From UBA7330 sp965243485 (GTDB lineage Bacteria; Bacteroidota; Bacteroidia; Cytophagales; Cyclobacteriaceae), in assembly GCA_965243485.1 (NCBI GenBank), contig CBDEVP010000001.1:1736001-1800000 (forward strand): DNA of 64,000 bases, written 5' to 3'. Under the pieces are notes generated by a model. That model was not told the DNA's origin, searched no databases, and saw only the letters and a list, made by a program, of their open reading frames with translations. Shown one piece after another: positions 1 through 9,202 of this stretch. The position numbers and the translations under genes were made by a program. The first letter of the stretch is position 1. The number at the start of each line of letters is the position of its first letter.

Positions 1-2
1 CT

Positions 3-107
3 GCTGTACTGGCATGGAAAAACAATACTACACCAGCTAATGTATCAATCCCTGAATTAAAAAGGATGCTGGCTGAACATGGCGCTATCATACCCAAAGC
101 CACATAA
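3..107 (+). CDS. C-terminal fragment of an unidentified protein (cut by window edge)
   Basis: An open frame enters from the left edge and ends at TAA 105-107, giving 34 residues that end in AEHGAIIPKAT. The next gene begins 16 bases later on the same strand, so the two probably share a transcript. The visible tail has no diagnostic motif and I do not assign a function. It could also be a chance open frame, although its base composition and the tight spacing to the next gene favour a real gene end. Confidence 0.5.
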   Translation, partial: AVLAWKNNTTPANVSIPELKRMLAEHGAIIPKAT

Positions 108-123
108 GATCGTATCTTTATAG

Positions 124-1194
124 ATGATGATCAAAGCTGTTGCCATTTTGATAGTTGGGGTTGGACTGATCTATTCTTATAATACTGATGAGAACATACG
201 GTATTTTCAGACGCCGACCATCTCATTAGAAGATACCTCGGACATCAGGAGGGAGCAGATCAATGACAGTATCTACCAGGTAACATCATCCGATGGTTCA
301 CCACTTTTTTATTTCACACAGCTAAACACAGGGGTTTGCTTCGACAATAAGTGCAGGCCGCTCAGCATTGACATATTCTGGAACATTACCGGTAGATATC
401 TGGGATTTGAACTGCCTGACGAGGAGTTTCTTTCTAAAACAGATCATGAGCCGTTTACGAATGCGGAGTATCTGAAATTGGATAGTCTGCTGGCCAATCC
501 CTTCCTGCCATTGGGAAATTATGCTTTTTACGATCTGGTTGATACGTCTTCCGCTGGAGATCCGGAAGTGGACGGAATATCCGGAGCTACCGCCCGGGAC
601 GTAAAGGATTACCTGGTTCCCGGAGCTGCTTACACTACCCACAAACTTTGGAATGTGATCCATGGACCGATTCAGTATGAAGTGATCAAAGCAACTGAAA
701 ATGAACTTAACGATAGCTTATTTATCAAAATCCTGAATAGTCCTGTTTCAGCAGACCGCATTTGGGCGGCAGAAAGAACGCATTTATTGGGCGAGTTGAG
801 CACTCAAACAGTTGATACAATAGTCAGCTTCATCAAAGTACTAGACTATTCAGAATCTTATTTTATGCTTAAATCCATGAAAGCTGAACAGTTACATTCC
901 GATTATCTGCAGTCAGGTCTTTTTCGGTTAATTGGCAAAATAGACTACGCTCTGGAGAATCAGATCTTTGATAAACTGAAAGAACCAGAGGAATTGAGTC
1001 CGTCTGTCCTTGAGATCACTGTTTCCAATTTAAGATCTTACAGCGATATGCAGCTTGTTAACGTGCTGAAGCTGCTTAAACACCAACAGGTCGGATCTCC
1101 GCAATTACGCAGTAAATTAGAAAAGTTGGCTATCACAAAGAATGCGTACATCAAAAACCAGATCGATGGATTCCTAAAACAGGGTACTAACTGA
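124..1194 (+). CDS. Secreted or membrane-anchored protein with an FMN-attachment-like motif
   Basis: The 356-residue protein has an N-terminal hydrophobic segment (about residues 3-18) that would act as a signal peptide or anchor. It contains a CxxxxC pair (C72, C77) and, at residues 150-156, DGISGAT. This fits the D-G-x-[ST]-G-A-T consensus recognised by the flavin transferase ApbE in RnfG/NqrC-type FMN-binding domains, with T156 as the would-be acceptor. The surrounding sequence is not an obvious classical FMN-binding domain, so covalent flavinylation is only an inference. The C-terminal half (about 200-350) is helical and HEAT-like in character. Start ATG at 124, with a second ATG directly after. 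It follows the truncated upstream gene by 16 bases. Confidence 0.6.
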   Translation: MMIKAVAILIVGVGLIYSYNTDENIRYFQTPTISLEDTSDIRREQINDSIYQVTSSDGSPLFYFTQLNTGVCFDNKCRPLSIDIFWNITGRYLGFELPDEEFLSKTDHEPFTNAEYLKLDSLLANPFLPLGNYAFYDLVDTSSAGDPEVDGISGATARDVKDYLVPGAAYTTHKLWNVIHGPIQYEVIKATENELNDSLFIKILNSPVSADRIWAAERTHLLGELSTQTVDTIVSFIKVLDYSESYFMLKSMKAEQLHSDYLQSGLFRLIGKIDYALENQIFDKLKEPEELSPSVLEITVSNLRSYSDMQLVNVLKLLKHQQVGSPQLRSKLEKLAITKNAYIKNQIDGFLKQGTN

Positions 1195-1234
1195 CCTGTC
1201 TTTCTTTGTGCCTCAGAGCCTTCGTGGCAACATC

Positions 1235-2698
1235 CTAAGCCAGCACTTCCTTCACCACCTTCCCATGCACATCTGTCAACCGGAAATCTCTGCCCTGAAA
1301 ATGATAGGTCAGCTTTTCATGGTCAAAACCCAGCTGATGCAAAATGGTAGCCTGCAGGTCGTGCACATGGACTCTTCCGCTGATCCCTGAAAAACCAATC
1401 TCGTCCGTCTCACCGTGAACATGCCCCTTTTTGATGCCACCCCCAGCCATCCACATGGTGAAGGCGTCTCCATTGTGGTCACGTCCTTTGAAATCTGCTC
1501 CGGATCGGGCTTCCATCATAGGTGTTCTGCCGAATTCTCCACCCCAGACGACAAGCGTCTCTTCTAACAGACCTCTTTGTTTCAGGTCCTGCAACAAAGC
1601 CGTCATCGGCTGATCAATCAATGTACAGGCCCTTTTCAATGCACCATCCACCCCATTGCCAGGTCCGGCTCCATGGGAGTCCCACCTTCTGTCAAAAAGC
1701 TGAATGAATCGAACACCTTTTTCCACCAGTCGTCTGGCCAGGAGGCAGTTGTTGGCAAAGGAATTTTCTCCGGGGTTAGTCTGATACATCTGATGCACCC
1801 ATTCGGGTTCATCTTCAATATTCATCACCTCTGGTACGGCTGTTTGCATTCGGTACGCCAGCTCATATTGTGAGATGCGTGTCAGGATCTCAGGATCATT
1901 GGATTCCCTGTATTCCTGTTCGTTGATCCTGTTGATGGCCTCAATGGACTGTTTCCTCAGGGTTGAATTGATATTCCCTGGATTTGATAGATAAAGTACC
2001 GGGTCTCCTTTCGAACGACACTGTACTCCCTGGTGTACAGTGGGTAGAAAACCACTGCCATATACACTTTTGCCAGCACTGGGTTCACCGCCTGATACGA
2101 GCACAACAAACCCCGGGAGATCTTCATTTTCAGAACCCAGGCCATAAGTCACCCACGAACCCATGCTGGGTCTGCCTAATAAAGGTGAACCCGTGTGCAT
2201 AAAGAGCTGCGCCGGGGCATGGTTGAACTCTTCCGTGTAACAGGCTTTCAGGAAGCTGACCTCATCCACCATGGTGGAGAAGTTGGGGAGGTAATCGGAA
2301 ACATAAGCTCCGGACTCACCATGCTGCTGGAATTGTGCCTGAGAACCCAACATTTTGGGAACGCCTTGCAGAAACGCGAACTGCTTCCCTTCCATCAGCG
2401 ATGGCGGACAGTCTTTTCCGTCCAGCTGATTCAATACCGGTTTATAGTCAAATAACTCCAGTTGTGAGGGTGCCCCGGCCATGTGAAGAAAAATGACATG
2501 TTTGGCTTTCGGCGCAAAATGGGGCAGTAATTTATCTAATGAACCAGCAGGGTCAGACGGGTTTGCAAAAAGATTTTGACCAGACAAACCAGCCAGAGCA
2601 GTCGCTCCCAGCCCTGACATACATTGCTTCAGGAAATGTCTGCGGGTATTGTACTTTGCCTGTTTTAAAAGTGCTTCCTCGAATACGTTTCCCATCAT
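1235..2698 (-). CDS. DUF1501 domain-containing protein, Tat-exported
   Basis: About 487 residues. The N-terminus carries a twin-arginine signal (TRRHFLKQ followed by a small-residue hydrophobic stretch ending near LFA), so export of a folded protein is expected. The rest matches the DUF1501 family, which belongs to the alkaline phosphatase/sulfatase fold group. Family-typical blocks visible are HVIFLHMAGAPSQLELFDYKP near the N-terminus and WGGEFGRTP followed by GRDHNGDAFTMWMAGGG near the C-terminus. In Planctomycetes and some Bacteroidota such proteins are encoded with PSCyt1/PSD1 proteins, exactly as here. The upstream gene's TAG (2701-2703) overlaps a GTG at 2701, and ATG at 2698 is the more likely start. 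The biochemical function of the family is not established. Confidence 0.85.
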   Translation of the reverse strand: MMGNVFEEALLKQAKYNTRRHFLKQCMSGLGATALAGLSGQNLFANPSDPAGSLDKLLPHFAPKAKHVIFLHMAGAPSQLELFDYKPVLNQLDGKDCPPSLMEGKQFAFLQGVPKMLGSQAQFQQHGESGAYVSDYLPNFSTMVDEVSFLKACYTEEFNHAPAQLFMHTGSPLLGRPSMGSWVTYGLGSENEDLPGFVVLVSGGEPSAGKSVYGSGFLPTVHQGVQCRSKGDPVLYLSNPGNINSTLRKQSIEAINRINEQEYRESNDPEILTRISQYELAYRMQTAVPEVMNIEDEPEWVHQMYQTNPGENSFANNCLLARRLVEKGVRFIQLFDRRWDSHGAGPGNGVDGALKRACTLIDQPMTALLQDLKQRGLLEETLVVWGGEFGRTPMMEARSGADFKGRDHNGDAFTMWMAGGGIKKGHVHGETDEIGFSGISGRVHVHDLQATILHQLGFDHEKLTYHFQGRDFRLTDVHGKVVKEVLA

Positions 2699-2700
2699 CA

Positions 2701-5475
2701 CTAGTTTTTGGTCATAAATTCGTCCAGGTTCAGCAGTGCATTGGCTACAAGTGTCAGTGACTTCATCCTGACTTCATCCTTGATTGCAACCGGATGCACC
2801 AGCTTTTCTGACCGGTAATCTCTTTCAGCTTCTTCATAAAGTCCCACAAGCGTTTCCAGCCTGTCCGGATCGATCTGCCTGAACATGACGCGCTTGTATC
2901 CGGCCGATATACATGCCTCGATATTATCGGGATTGACCTCAGCCATAAAAGCCGCCAGGGACCGGGCGGCTTCAAAAAATGTCTCATCATTTAGAGAAGT
3001 AAGGGCCTGGAGTGGCGTATTGGTACGGATCCGTCTTGAGGTACACACATTCCTTGGTGTTGCATCAAATAGTGTGAGCATTGGATATGGGTTGGTCCTT
3101 TTTCCGAAAATGTAGAGTGAACGCCTGTATTGTTCAGATGTTTCATCTGTTTTCCACCTGCTCCATCCATCACTGGCAACATCCGGTCGGGGTGGCATGA
3201 TGCTGGGTCCATACATCTCAGTATTTATTAATCCGCTTACCGAGAGCACCTGGTCACGGAGCTGCTCTATGCTGAGTCTGATCCTTGGACCTCTTGAGAT
3301 CAATCGATTGTACGGATCCTTTTGGATCTTATCCTCCGTGGAACCGGAGCTTTGCCTGTAAGCGGAGGACATCACCATTTGTTTGAGCAGGGTCTTGACG
3401 CTCCAGTCATACTCTTCCGTAAACTGTACGGCCAGCCAGTCGAGTAATTCAGGGTGTGAGGGTGGAGTACCCTGCGAGCCAAATTCTTCCATGGTTTCGA
3501 TGATGCCATAGCCAAAGATCTTTTCCCAGAACCTGTTCACAGCCACCCGCGCAGTCAGTGGGTTTTCAGGACTTACCAGCCATTGGGCAAAGCCCAGGCG
3601 ATTATTCGGATAATCCGGTGGAAGCTCCCCGAATATTTCAGGGATGTCTGGGTTCACTTCTTCTCCCGGTGTCAGCCAGTTGCCCCGCTCAAACACGCGG
3701 GTGGTCCGACTTTTTTCAGGGGGCAATTCCCGAAGGATCGGTGTGGTGATAAAAGGTACAGCATCCAGGGCATCGAGTGTATTTTGAAAGGCCAGGTTAT
3801 ACTTATCCTTTTTCGGATTTTGTTCCCGGTAGTAGATCCAGTCCAGATGGAAGAGGTGCTGGTTGAGGTCTTTGTTTTTCCTGAAAACGTAGTAGACGTC
3901 ATGAACCCCGTCGACCGGTTGAATTTTAGCTTTGAAAGTTTCCCATTTGTCCGGCTCCGGTTTTGTACCTGCCCATCGATCCCACTGGCCGGTGGTTGTT
4001 ACTTCGGTTTGCCCGATCAAAGGCCCGTTGACGCCATCTAACCTCACATCGATAAATCCACCGGAGATGGCTGTCGCACAATAAAAGTCAATGGATTCAA
4101 TCGCATTGAGGTCCACATCCTCAAACATGATCCAGGAGCTGTCCTGAACCTGCCAGATCACATCCTGATCCGGTGATAGCAATTCGATCAGCTTACTGGA
4201 ATTATGAAATTCTTCGGCCTGGATCTTCCGGTACCCAAGATCAAATAAGAGCTCTTCTCTCCTTTCGTGCAAAAATTTCGCATCGGAAATAACCGCTGGA
4301 TCACGATCGGCCACTTTGTTTTCCACCCACGTAATGATTTCAGTCAGTTTTTCTCTTTCTTCAGGCTCGTAAGTAAAAAGCTTTGGCTGTTCGTTGTAGA
4401 TGTCTCTGTCTACCTGGTTATTGAAATAGGCCATGAGTTCATAGAAATCTTCATGCCTGAATGGATCGTATGGATGGCTGTGGCATTGTACGCATGCCAT
4501 CGTGGTGCTTTGCCAGACCTCGAAGGTGGTCCCCACACGCTCGATGACCGAAGCTACACGGAATTCTTCATTGTCAGTACCGCCCTCATCATTGGCCATG
4601 CTGTTTCTGTGAAAGGCTGTGGCGATCAGCTGATCCATGTCCGGGTCCGGTAGGAGATCCCCGGCCAACTGTTCAATAGTAAACTGATCAAAAGGCATAT
4701 CGTCATTGAATGCCTGTATCACATAGTCGCGATACTTCCAGATGCTGCGATTCAGGTCCTTTTCATAGCCCTTGGTATCGGCATACCTGGCCAGATCGAG
4801 CCACATGCTGGCCCATTTTTCACCAAAGTGGGGAGATTGAAGCAGCCTGTCAACCAGTTTTTCATAAGCATCCTCGCCTGAATCTTTCAGGAAATTATCG
4901 GCTTCTTCCGGGGTGGGAGGTAAACCGATCAGGTCAAGATACAACCTTCTCAGTAGTACTTCTTTCCTGGCTTCCGGTGCAAAGGAAAGGCCTTGTGCAT
5001 TAAGTTTTGAAACAATAAACCTGTCAATATCATTATTTACCGGTTCATCGACTGCCGGCGGGACAATATCTTTTTTTGGAGGGATAAAGGCCCAGTGCTT
5101 TTCCCATTCCGCGCCCTGATCGATCCAGGCCTCAAGGAGTTCAATTTCTGATTCGGTTAAGGGATCAGCCTCAAATGGCATCCGAAGCTCAGGATCATGA
5201 TGTTTGATCCGCTTGATCAGCTCGGAATTTTTCGGATCACCGGGTATGATGGCGGGAATGCCTGAGTCCGTCTCGCCCAGCGCCTCCTCCCGGAAGAGAA
5301 AGCTCAAGCCACCTGCTTTTTTCACTCCCCCATGGCAGTTGATGCATTTGGCATTGATGATAGGGCGGATGTGCTCATTGTAGCTGATCTCTTTTTCCTG
5401 CATGCAACCATACTGCAGCAGGATCAATACCAAAAAAACTCCGAATAAACAGTAGTTACGTAGTTTCATTACCAT
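2701..5475 (-). CDS. PSCyt1 / DUF1549 / DUF1553 (PSD1) cytochrome-like lipoprotein
   Basis: About 924 residues. A lipoprotein signal ends in LLQYGC. Just after it comes a PSCyt1 c-type heme site (CINCHGG, CxxCH), then a DUF1549 (PSCyt2) domain with a second CxxCH (CVQCHSHPYDPF), a central region resembling a carbohydrate-binding or lectin-like insert (DVRLDGVNGP... YYVFRKN), and a C-terminal DUF1553 domain (NPLTARVAVNRFWEKIFGYGI, TPLQALTSLNDETF). It is cotranscribed and overlaps by its stop with the DUF1501 gene downstream. A TATCTTTG box at 5504-5497 on this strand fits the Bacteroidota -7 consensus TAnnTTTG, so I prefer the ATG at 5475 (or 5469) over the one at 5499. Electron transfer coupled to glycan or organic substrate use is usually proposed for this family and is unproven. 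Confidence 0.85.
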   Translation of the reverse strand: MVMKLRNYCLFGVFLVLILLQYGCMQEKEISYNEHIRPIINAKCINCHGGVKKAGGLSFLFREEALGETDSGIPAIIPGDPKNSELIKRIKHHDPELRMPFEADPLTESEIELLEAWIDQGAEWEKHWAFIPPKKDIVPPAVDEPVNNDIDRFIVSKLNAQGLSFAPEARKEVLLRRLYLDLIGLPPTPEEADNFLKDSGEDAYEKLVDRLLQSPHFGEKWASMWLDLARYADTKGYEKDLNRSIWKYRDYVIQAFNDDMPFDQFTIEQLAGDLLPDPDMDQLIATAFHRNSMANDEGGTDNEEFRVASVIERVGTTFEVWQSTTMACVQCHSHPYDPFRHEDFYELMAYFNNQVDRDIYNEQPKLFTYEPEEREKLTEIITWVENKVADRDPAVISDAKFLHERREELLFDLGYRKIQAEEFHNSSKLIELLSPDQDVIWQVQDSSWIMFEDVDLNAIESIDFYCATAISGGFIDVRLDGVNGPLIGQTEVTTTGQWDRWAGTKPEPDKWETFKAKIQPVDGVHDVYYVFRKNKDLNQHLFHLDWIYYREQNPKKDKYNLAFQNTLDALDAVPFITTPILRELPPEKSRTTRVFERGNWLTPGEEVNPDIPEIFGELPPDYPNNRLGFAQWLVSPENPLTARVAVNRFWEKIFGYGIIETMEEFGSQGTPPSHPELLDWLAVQFTEEYDWSVKTLLKQMVMSSAYRQSSGSTEDKIQKDPYNRLISRGPRIRLSIEQLRDQVLSVSGLINTEMYGPSIMPPRPDVASDGWSRWKTDETSEQYRRSLYIFGKRTNPYPMLTLFDATPRNVCTSRRIRTNTPLQALTSLNDETFFEAARSLAAFMAEVNPDNIEACISAGYKRVMFRQIDPDRLETLVGLYEEAERDYRSEKLVHPVAIKDEVRMKSLTLVANALLNLDEFMTKN

Positions 5476-5564
5476 TGGCCGGATGTTAAGCATTTTCAAA
5501 GATAATATTTGGTCAGTAAGATATAAATGATCAATTTGTTTAAAAATTTAAACTATTTGACACT

Positions 5565-6422
5565 TTGGAAGATTCCTACAAGTACCTTTCGGATTTAAAT
5601 GATTACCTGGGCCTCAGAGTGATTACCTGTGGTTATCAGCATGTCAGCGTAGGTGAAGAGTATCCGAAAAATGACCATCCGCAAAGCCATGTGCTGGATT
5701 GGGAACAGGGAAGAAAATTAAGGGGGTGTTATATCCTATATATTCCTACCGGGAGGGGTATCATAGAAACGGAGCACATGAAGAAAAACATACTTCCCGG
5801 AGACGTAATCAAGCTGTTTCCCGATGAATGGCACAGATACCGTCCGGATCCGCAGGTTGGGTGGGAAGAATACTGGATCGGTTTTGAAGGAAAAGCCTAC
5901 GATGAATATCTGTCAAAAAACCTTTTTGAGGAGGCCAGGACATCCATTATCAATATTGGTCATCATGATGACTTCATCAATTTGTTTAACCAGGCGATCA
6001 CGATCAGCAAGAAGTATTCCGGGGGTTTTACAAAACTGTTGACAGGAATTATCTTCCAGCTGGTGGGATACCTTGACACCCCATCTCATCATCCTATTCC
6101 GGGCAAGAAAGGTGATTATGTGTTTGAAATAGCCCTGAGTAAGGTACGGCAGGAGTTGAAGGAAGGGATTGATTTTCATCAGGTAGCGCAGCAATCGGGT
6201 ATGAGCTACAGCCATTTCAGGAAGTTATTCAAATCAAAGACCGGACTTTCACCACAGGATTTCCTCATCAACGAAAGACTTGAATATGCCAAAAGGCTTT
6301 TGAAATCCAGTGATCTGAATATCCGGGAGATCGCCATCAAATGCGGCTTCAATTCCATTTATTATTTTTCAAGATTATTTAAAGAAAGAGTGGGGCAGGC
6401 GCCGAAATATTATCGGGGATAG
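5565..6422 (+). CDS. AraC-family transcriptional regulator
   Basis: 285 residues. An N-terminal cupin-like sensor domain (about 30-150, with LPGDVIKLFPDEWHRYRPD) is followed by two helix-turn-helix motifs in the last 100 residues (DFHQVAQQSGMSYSHFRKLF and NIREIAIKCGFNSIYYFSRLF), the AraC/XylS DNA-binding layout. No ATG exists upstream in frame. The frame opens after TAA 5541-5543 and the first usable start is TTG 5565, which preserves the whole cupin. The gene is divergent from the PSD1/DUF1501 pair across about 90 bases, so it is a good candidate for the regulator of that operon. The ligand is unknown but sugars are common for this architecture. Confidence 0.85.
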   Translation: MEDSYKYLSDLNDYLGLRVITCGYQHVSVGEEYPKNDHPQSHVLDWEQGRKLRGCYILYIPTGRGIIETEHMKKNILPGDVIKLFPDEWHRYRPDPQVGWEEYWIGFEGKAYDEYLSKNLFEEARTSIINIGHHDDFINLFNQAITISKKYSGGFTKLLTGIIFQLVGYLDTPSHHPIPGKKGDYVFEIALSKVRQELKEGIDFHQVAQQSGMSYSHFRKLFKSKTGLSPQDFLINERLEYAKRLLKSSDLNIREIAIKCGFNSIYYFSRLFKERVGQAPKYYRG

Positions 6423-6552
6423 CGCGTTCGGATCTCCGGCAAACTATGGGATTAGTTCAAAAAAGTTCTCTCATTAAAGAATAATATGATCATTTTAATA
6501 ACTTCAAGGCTTTCTTTACGTCAATAGTATAGGTCACACGAATTTAAAATTT

Positions 6553-7266
6553 ATGAATGCAGTAATTTCCACTAAAGAAATCAAGAAAGAATATGTGATG
6601 GGTGCTGAAACGATCAGGGCGCTGAAATCCATCAGTATCCAGATCAACCGGGGCGAATACGTTGCATTCATGGGACCTTCGGGTTCGGGAAAATCCACGC
6701 TGATGAACATCATTGGTTGCCTGGACACTCCGACCGCAGGACAATACGTGCTTAACGGAAAGGATGTAAGTGATCTGACTGAAAACGAGCTGGCAGAGAT
6801 CAGAAATAAGGAAATTGGTTTTGTGTTTCAAACCTTTAATCTGCTGCCCAGAGCTTCATCGCTTGAAAACGTTTCGCTGCCTTTGGTGTATGCCGGGTAT
6901 GGGAAAGAAGAGAGGGATGAAAAAGCCCTCGCAACGCTGGCGGGTGTCGGCCTGGCCGAAAGAGCCTATCACAAACCCAATGAGCTATCCGGTGGCCAGC
7001 GTCAACGTGTGGCTATTGCCCGGGCTCTCGTCAATGACCCGAGTATCATCCTGGCGGATGAGCCTACCGGAAACCTCGACTCCAAGACCTCCTACAGCAT
7101 CATGGACCTTTTCGCCGAGCTGCATGACAAAGGGAATACCATCATCATGGTGACACATGAGGAGGATATTGCTGAATATGCACACCGGATCATCAGATTG
7201 CGTGACGGTCTGATAGAATCGGATGAGGTGAATAAGCATATCAGGAAGGTAGAGCCGGTGGCATGA
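6553..7266 (+). CDS. ABC transporter ATP-binding protein (MacB/LolD type)
   Basis: 237 residues, the usual length for this family. Visible motifs are Walker A GPSGSGKST (about 42-50), Q-loop FVFQTFNLLPR, signature LSGGQRQRVAIARAL, Walker B IILADEPTGNLD and switch histidine VTHEE. The EYVAFMGPSGSGKSTLMNIIGCLD block is typical of the MacB/LolD/FtsE-like group that powers lipoprotein release or efflux permeases. No permease gene lies beside it, so the partner must be elsewhere. Its TGA overlaps the ATG of the adenosyltransferase gene by four bases (ATGA), suggesting translational coupling. Confidence 0.92.
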   Translation: MNAVISTKEIKKEYVMGAETIRALKSISIQINRGEYVAFMGPSGSGKSTLMNIIGCLDTPTAGQYVLNGKDVSDLTENELAEIRNKEIGFVFQTFNLLPRASSLENVSLPLVYAGYGKEERDEKALATLAGVGLAERAYHKPNELSGGQRQRVAIARALVNDPSIILADEPTGNLDSKTSYSIMDLFAELHDKGNTIIMVTHEEDIAEYAHRIIRLRDGLIESDEVNKHIRKVEPVA

Positions 7267-7814
7267 GTATAAAAGTTTATACGAAGACCGGTGACAAAGG
7301 CAGTACCTCCCTCTTTGGCGGGACCAAAGTCGATAAGGGGCATGTACGCATTGAAGCCTACGGCAATGTGGATGAACTCAATGCTTTCATTGGCTTGCTT
7401 AGAGACCAGACCGGCATCCCAGAGGACATATCTGGTCAACTGTATGAGATCCAGAAAAAACTATTTTCAGTAGGCACCCTTCTGGCCACGGAAAAATCGC
7501 CCAAAGGCTTTGTGTTACCTACCATTAAAAAGCAGGACATTCAATGGCTTGAAGATTTAATGGATAAGTTTTCCGAAGATCTGCCAGAATTGAAAAATTT
7601 TATTCTTCCGGGTGGTCATCCAATCGTATCTTTGTGTCATGTTTGCCGGACCGTATGCCGCAGAACTGAGCGTGGAATCGTAAGATTGTCGCTGGAAAGT
7701 GAATTAGATGAAAATCTTTTACCTTTCATCAACAGACTTTCGGATTATTTCTTTGTTTTGGGGCGAAAACTAACACAGCAGTTAAAAGCTGAGGAGATTA
7801 CCTGGCAGCAATAA
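7263..7814 (+). CDS. Cob(I)yrinic acid a,c-diamide adenosyltransferase, PduO type
   Basis: 183 residues, the usual size of PduO/MMAB-type ATP:corrinoid adenosyltransferases, which transfer the 5'-deoxyadenosyl group of ATP to cob(I)alamin to make coenzyme B12. The N-terminal ATP-binding signature TKTGDKGSTSLFGGTKVDKG and the later VCRTVCRRTERGIV and NRLSDYFFVLGR blocks are diagnostic. It starts inside the stop codon of the upstream ABC ATPase gene, so the two are cotranscribed even though no functional link is obvious. It may be a salvage enzyme serving a B12-dependent mutase. Confidence 0.93.
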   Translation: MSIKVYTKTGDKGSTSLFGGTKVDKGHVRIEAYGNVDELNAFIGLLRDQTGIPEDISGQLYEIQKKLFSVGTLLATEKSPKGFVLPTIKKQDIQWLEDLMDKFSEDLPELKNFILPGGHPIVSLCHVCRTVCRRTERGIVRLSLESELDENLLPFINRLSDYFFVLGRKLTQQLKAEEITWQQ

Positions 7815-7846
7815 AAGAATTAAATTTTGTGGAGATGGTGGATACA

Positions 7847-8899
7847 ATGGACATCAGAATTGAGCGGATCAAGAAATCCAAACTAAGTCAGTTCGACCTG
7901 GAGAACCCGGTTTTTGGAAAAGTATATTCGGATCATATGTTTATTGCGGACTATGCAGATGGTGAATGGAAAGATCTCAGGATCATTCCGTTTGGCGACC
8001 TGCAGATCAGTCCTGCAAATACGACCCTTCATTACGCTTCTACCATCTTTGAAGGCCTCAAAGCCTACAGGGACAAAAATGGAGATATCCTCGTTTTCCG
8101 TCCGGATGCCAATGCAAAAAGGATGATCAAAAGTGCGGAAAGGATGTGCATGCCTCCGGTACCGGAATCGCTTTTTATGCAAAGCATGACAGAGCTGCTG
8201 AAGCTGGATAAGGACTGGGTTCCCAGTGCTCCGGGCACCTCGCTTTACATCAGGCCTTTCCAGATGGCCATGGATCCCTATATCGGGATCAAGCCCTCTC
8301 AGACCTATAGCTTTTTTATTATCACCGGACCTGTGGGAGCTTATTACAGCCAACCTGTGAAGGTAAAAGTTGAGAAACATTATACCCGCGCAGCTGCCGG
8401 GGGTACCGGTTTCGCCAAAACCGGTGGAAACTATGCTGCCGCTCTTTATCCTGCGGTCAAGGCACAAAAGGAAGGATTTGATCAATTGATCTGGACCGAT
8501 GCCAAGACCCATGAGTATGTGGAAGAATCCGGTACGATGAATTTGCTGTTTGTGATCGATGATGTGCTGATCACCGCCCCCACGGGGGATACGATCTTGA
8601 ATGGGATCACCCGTGATAGCATTCTGACGCTTGCCCGGGATGAAGGCATTAAAGTGGAGGAAAGAAGGATTTCCATCAAAGAGATCATCACAGCCATTGA
8701 AAAAGGAAAGCTTCAGGAAGCATTTGGCGCAGGTACAGCTGCTACAGTGGCACACATCAAGATGCTTCACAACGATGGTGTTGATTACGAACTACCTCCC
8801 GTTGAAACCAGAAAATATTCCAATCACTTTCTCGACCTGCTCAACAAGATCCGTTATGGTGAAATGGAAGATAAACATGGCTGGATTCACAGAATTTAA
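7847..8899 (+). CDS. ilvE: Branched-chain-amino-acid aminotransferase
   Basis: About 350 residues, a class IV PLP aminotransferase interconverting Leu/Ile/Val and their 2-oxo acids with 2-oxoglutarate/glutamate. Key blocks are TTLHYASTIFEGLKAYR, FAKTGGNYAAALYPAVKAQ (the lysine before TGGNY is the PLP Schiff-base residue by comparison with mammalian BCAT), VEESGTMNLLFV and ITRDSILTLARDEG. I choose ATG 7847, which has a purine-rich GGAGATGGTGG stretch just upstream at 7831-7841. A GTG at 7829 is a less likely alternative. It ends four bases before the SCP2 gene. leuA, also in leucine metabolism, lies about 12 kb away. Confidence 0.93.
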   Translation: MDIRIERIKKSKLSQFDLENPVFGKVYSDHMFIADYADGEWKDLRIIPFGDLQISPANTTLHYASTIFEGLKAYRDKNGDILVFRPDANAKRMIKSAERMCMPPVPESLFMQSMTELLKLDKDWVPSAPGTSLYIRPFQMAMDPYIGIKPSQTYSFFIITGPVGAYYSQPVKVKVEKHYTRAAAGGTGFAKTGGNYAAALYPAVKAQKEGFDQLIWTDAKTHEYVEESGTMNLLFVIDDVLITAPTGDTILNGITRDSILTLARDEGIKVEERRISIKEIITAIEKGKLQEAFGAGTAATVAHIKMLHNDGVDYELPPVETRKYSNHFLDLLNKIRYGEMEDKHGWIHRI

Positions 8900-8902
8900 C
8901 TG

Positions 8903-9202
8903 ATGACGCTCGAAGAAGCCACTGTAAAGGTTGCCAGAATGGCGGAAGTTCACGGAGGAAAATTCGGGGCGAAGGCCAACTTCTCCTTCAAGGAAGGAGG
9001 GATGATCCACTTGGATGATTCGGTCTCTCCGGCAAAAGTCTCGAATGAAGATGCTGATGCTTCCTGTACCGTGGTGATCTCACTGGAAAATTTTGATAAG
9101 ATGCTCTCCGGTGATCTAAATCCTATGATGGCCTTCATGAGCGGAAAGATGAAGATTGATGGAGATAAAGGGGTGGCAATGAAGCTGGCTTCATTGTTTT
9201 AA
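8903..9202 (+). CDS. SCP2 sterol-binding domain protein
   Basis: 99 residues making up a single SCP2-like domain. The pattern ANFSFKEGGMIHLDDS... CTVVISLENFDKMLSGDLNPMMAFMSGKMKIDGDKGVAMKLASLF matches the lipid-binding fold, including the characteristic MAFMxGKMKIxGD segment. It probably binds a hydrophobic ligand in the cytoplasm; the ligand is unknown. It begins four bases after ilvE, so it is likely part of that transcript. Its last 12 bases overlap the 3' end of the convergent PAP2 gene. Confidence 0.88.
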   Translation: MTLEEATVKVARMAEVHGGKFGAKANFSFKEGGMIHLDDSVSPAKVSNEDADASCTVVISLENFDKMLSGDLNPMMAFMSGKMKIDGDKGVAMKLASLF

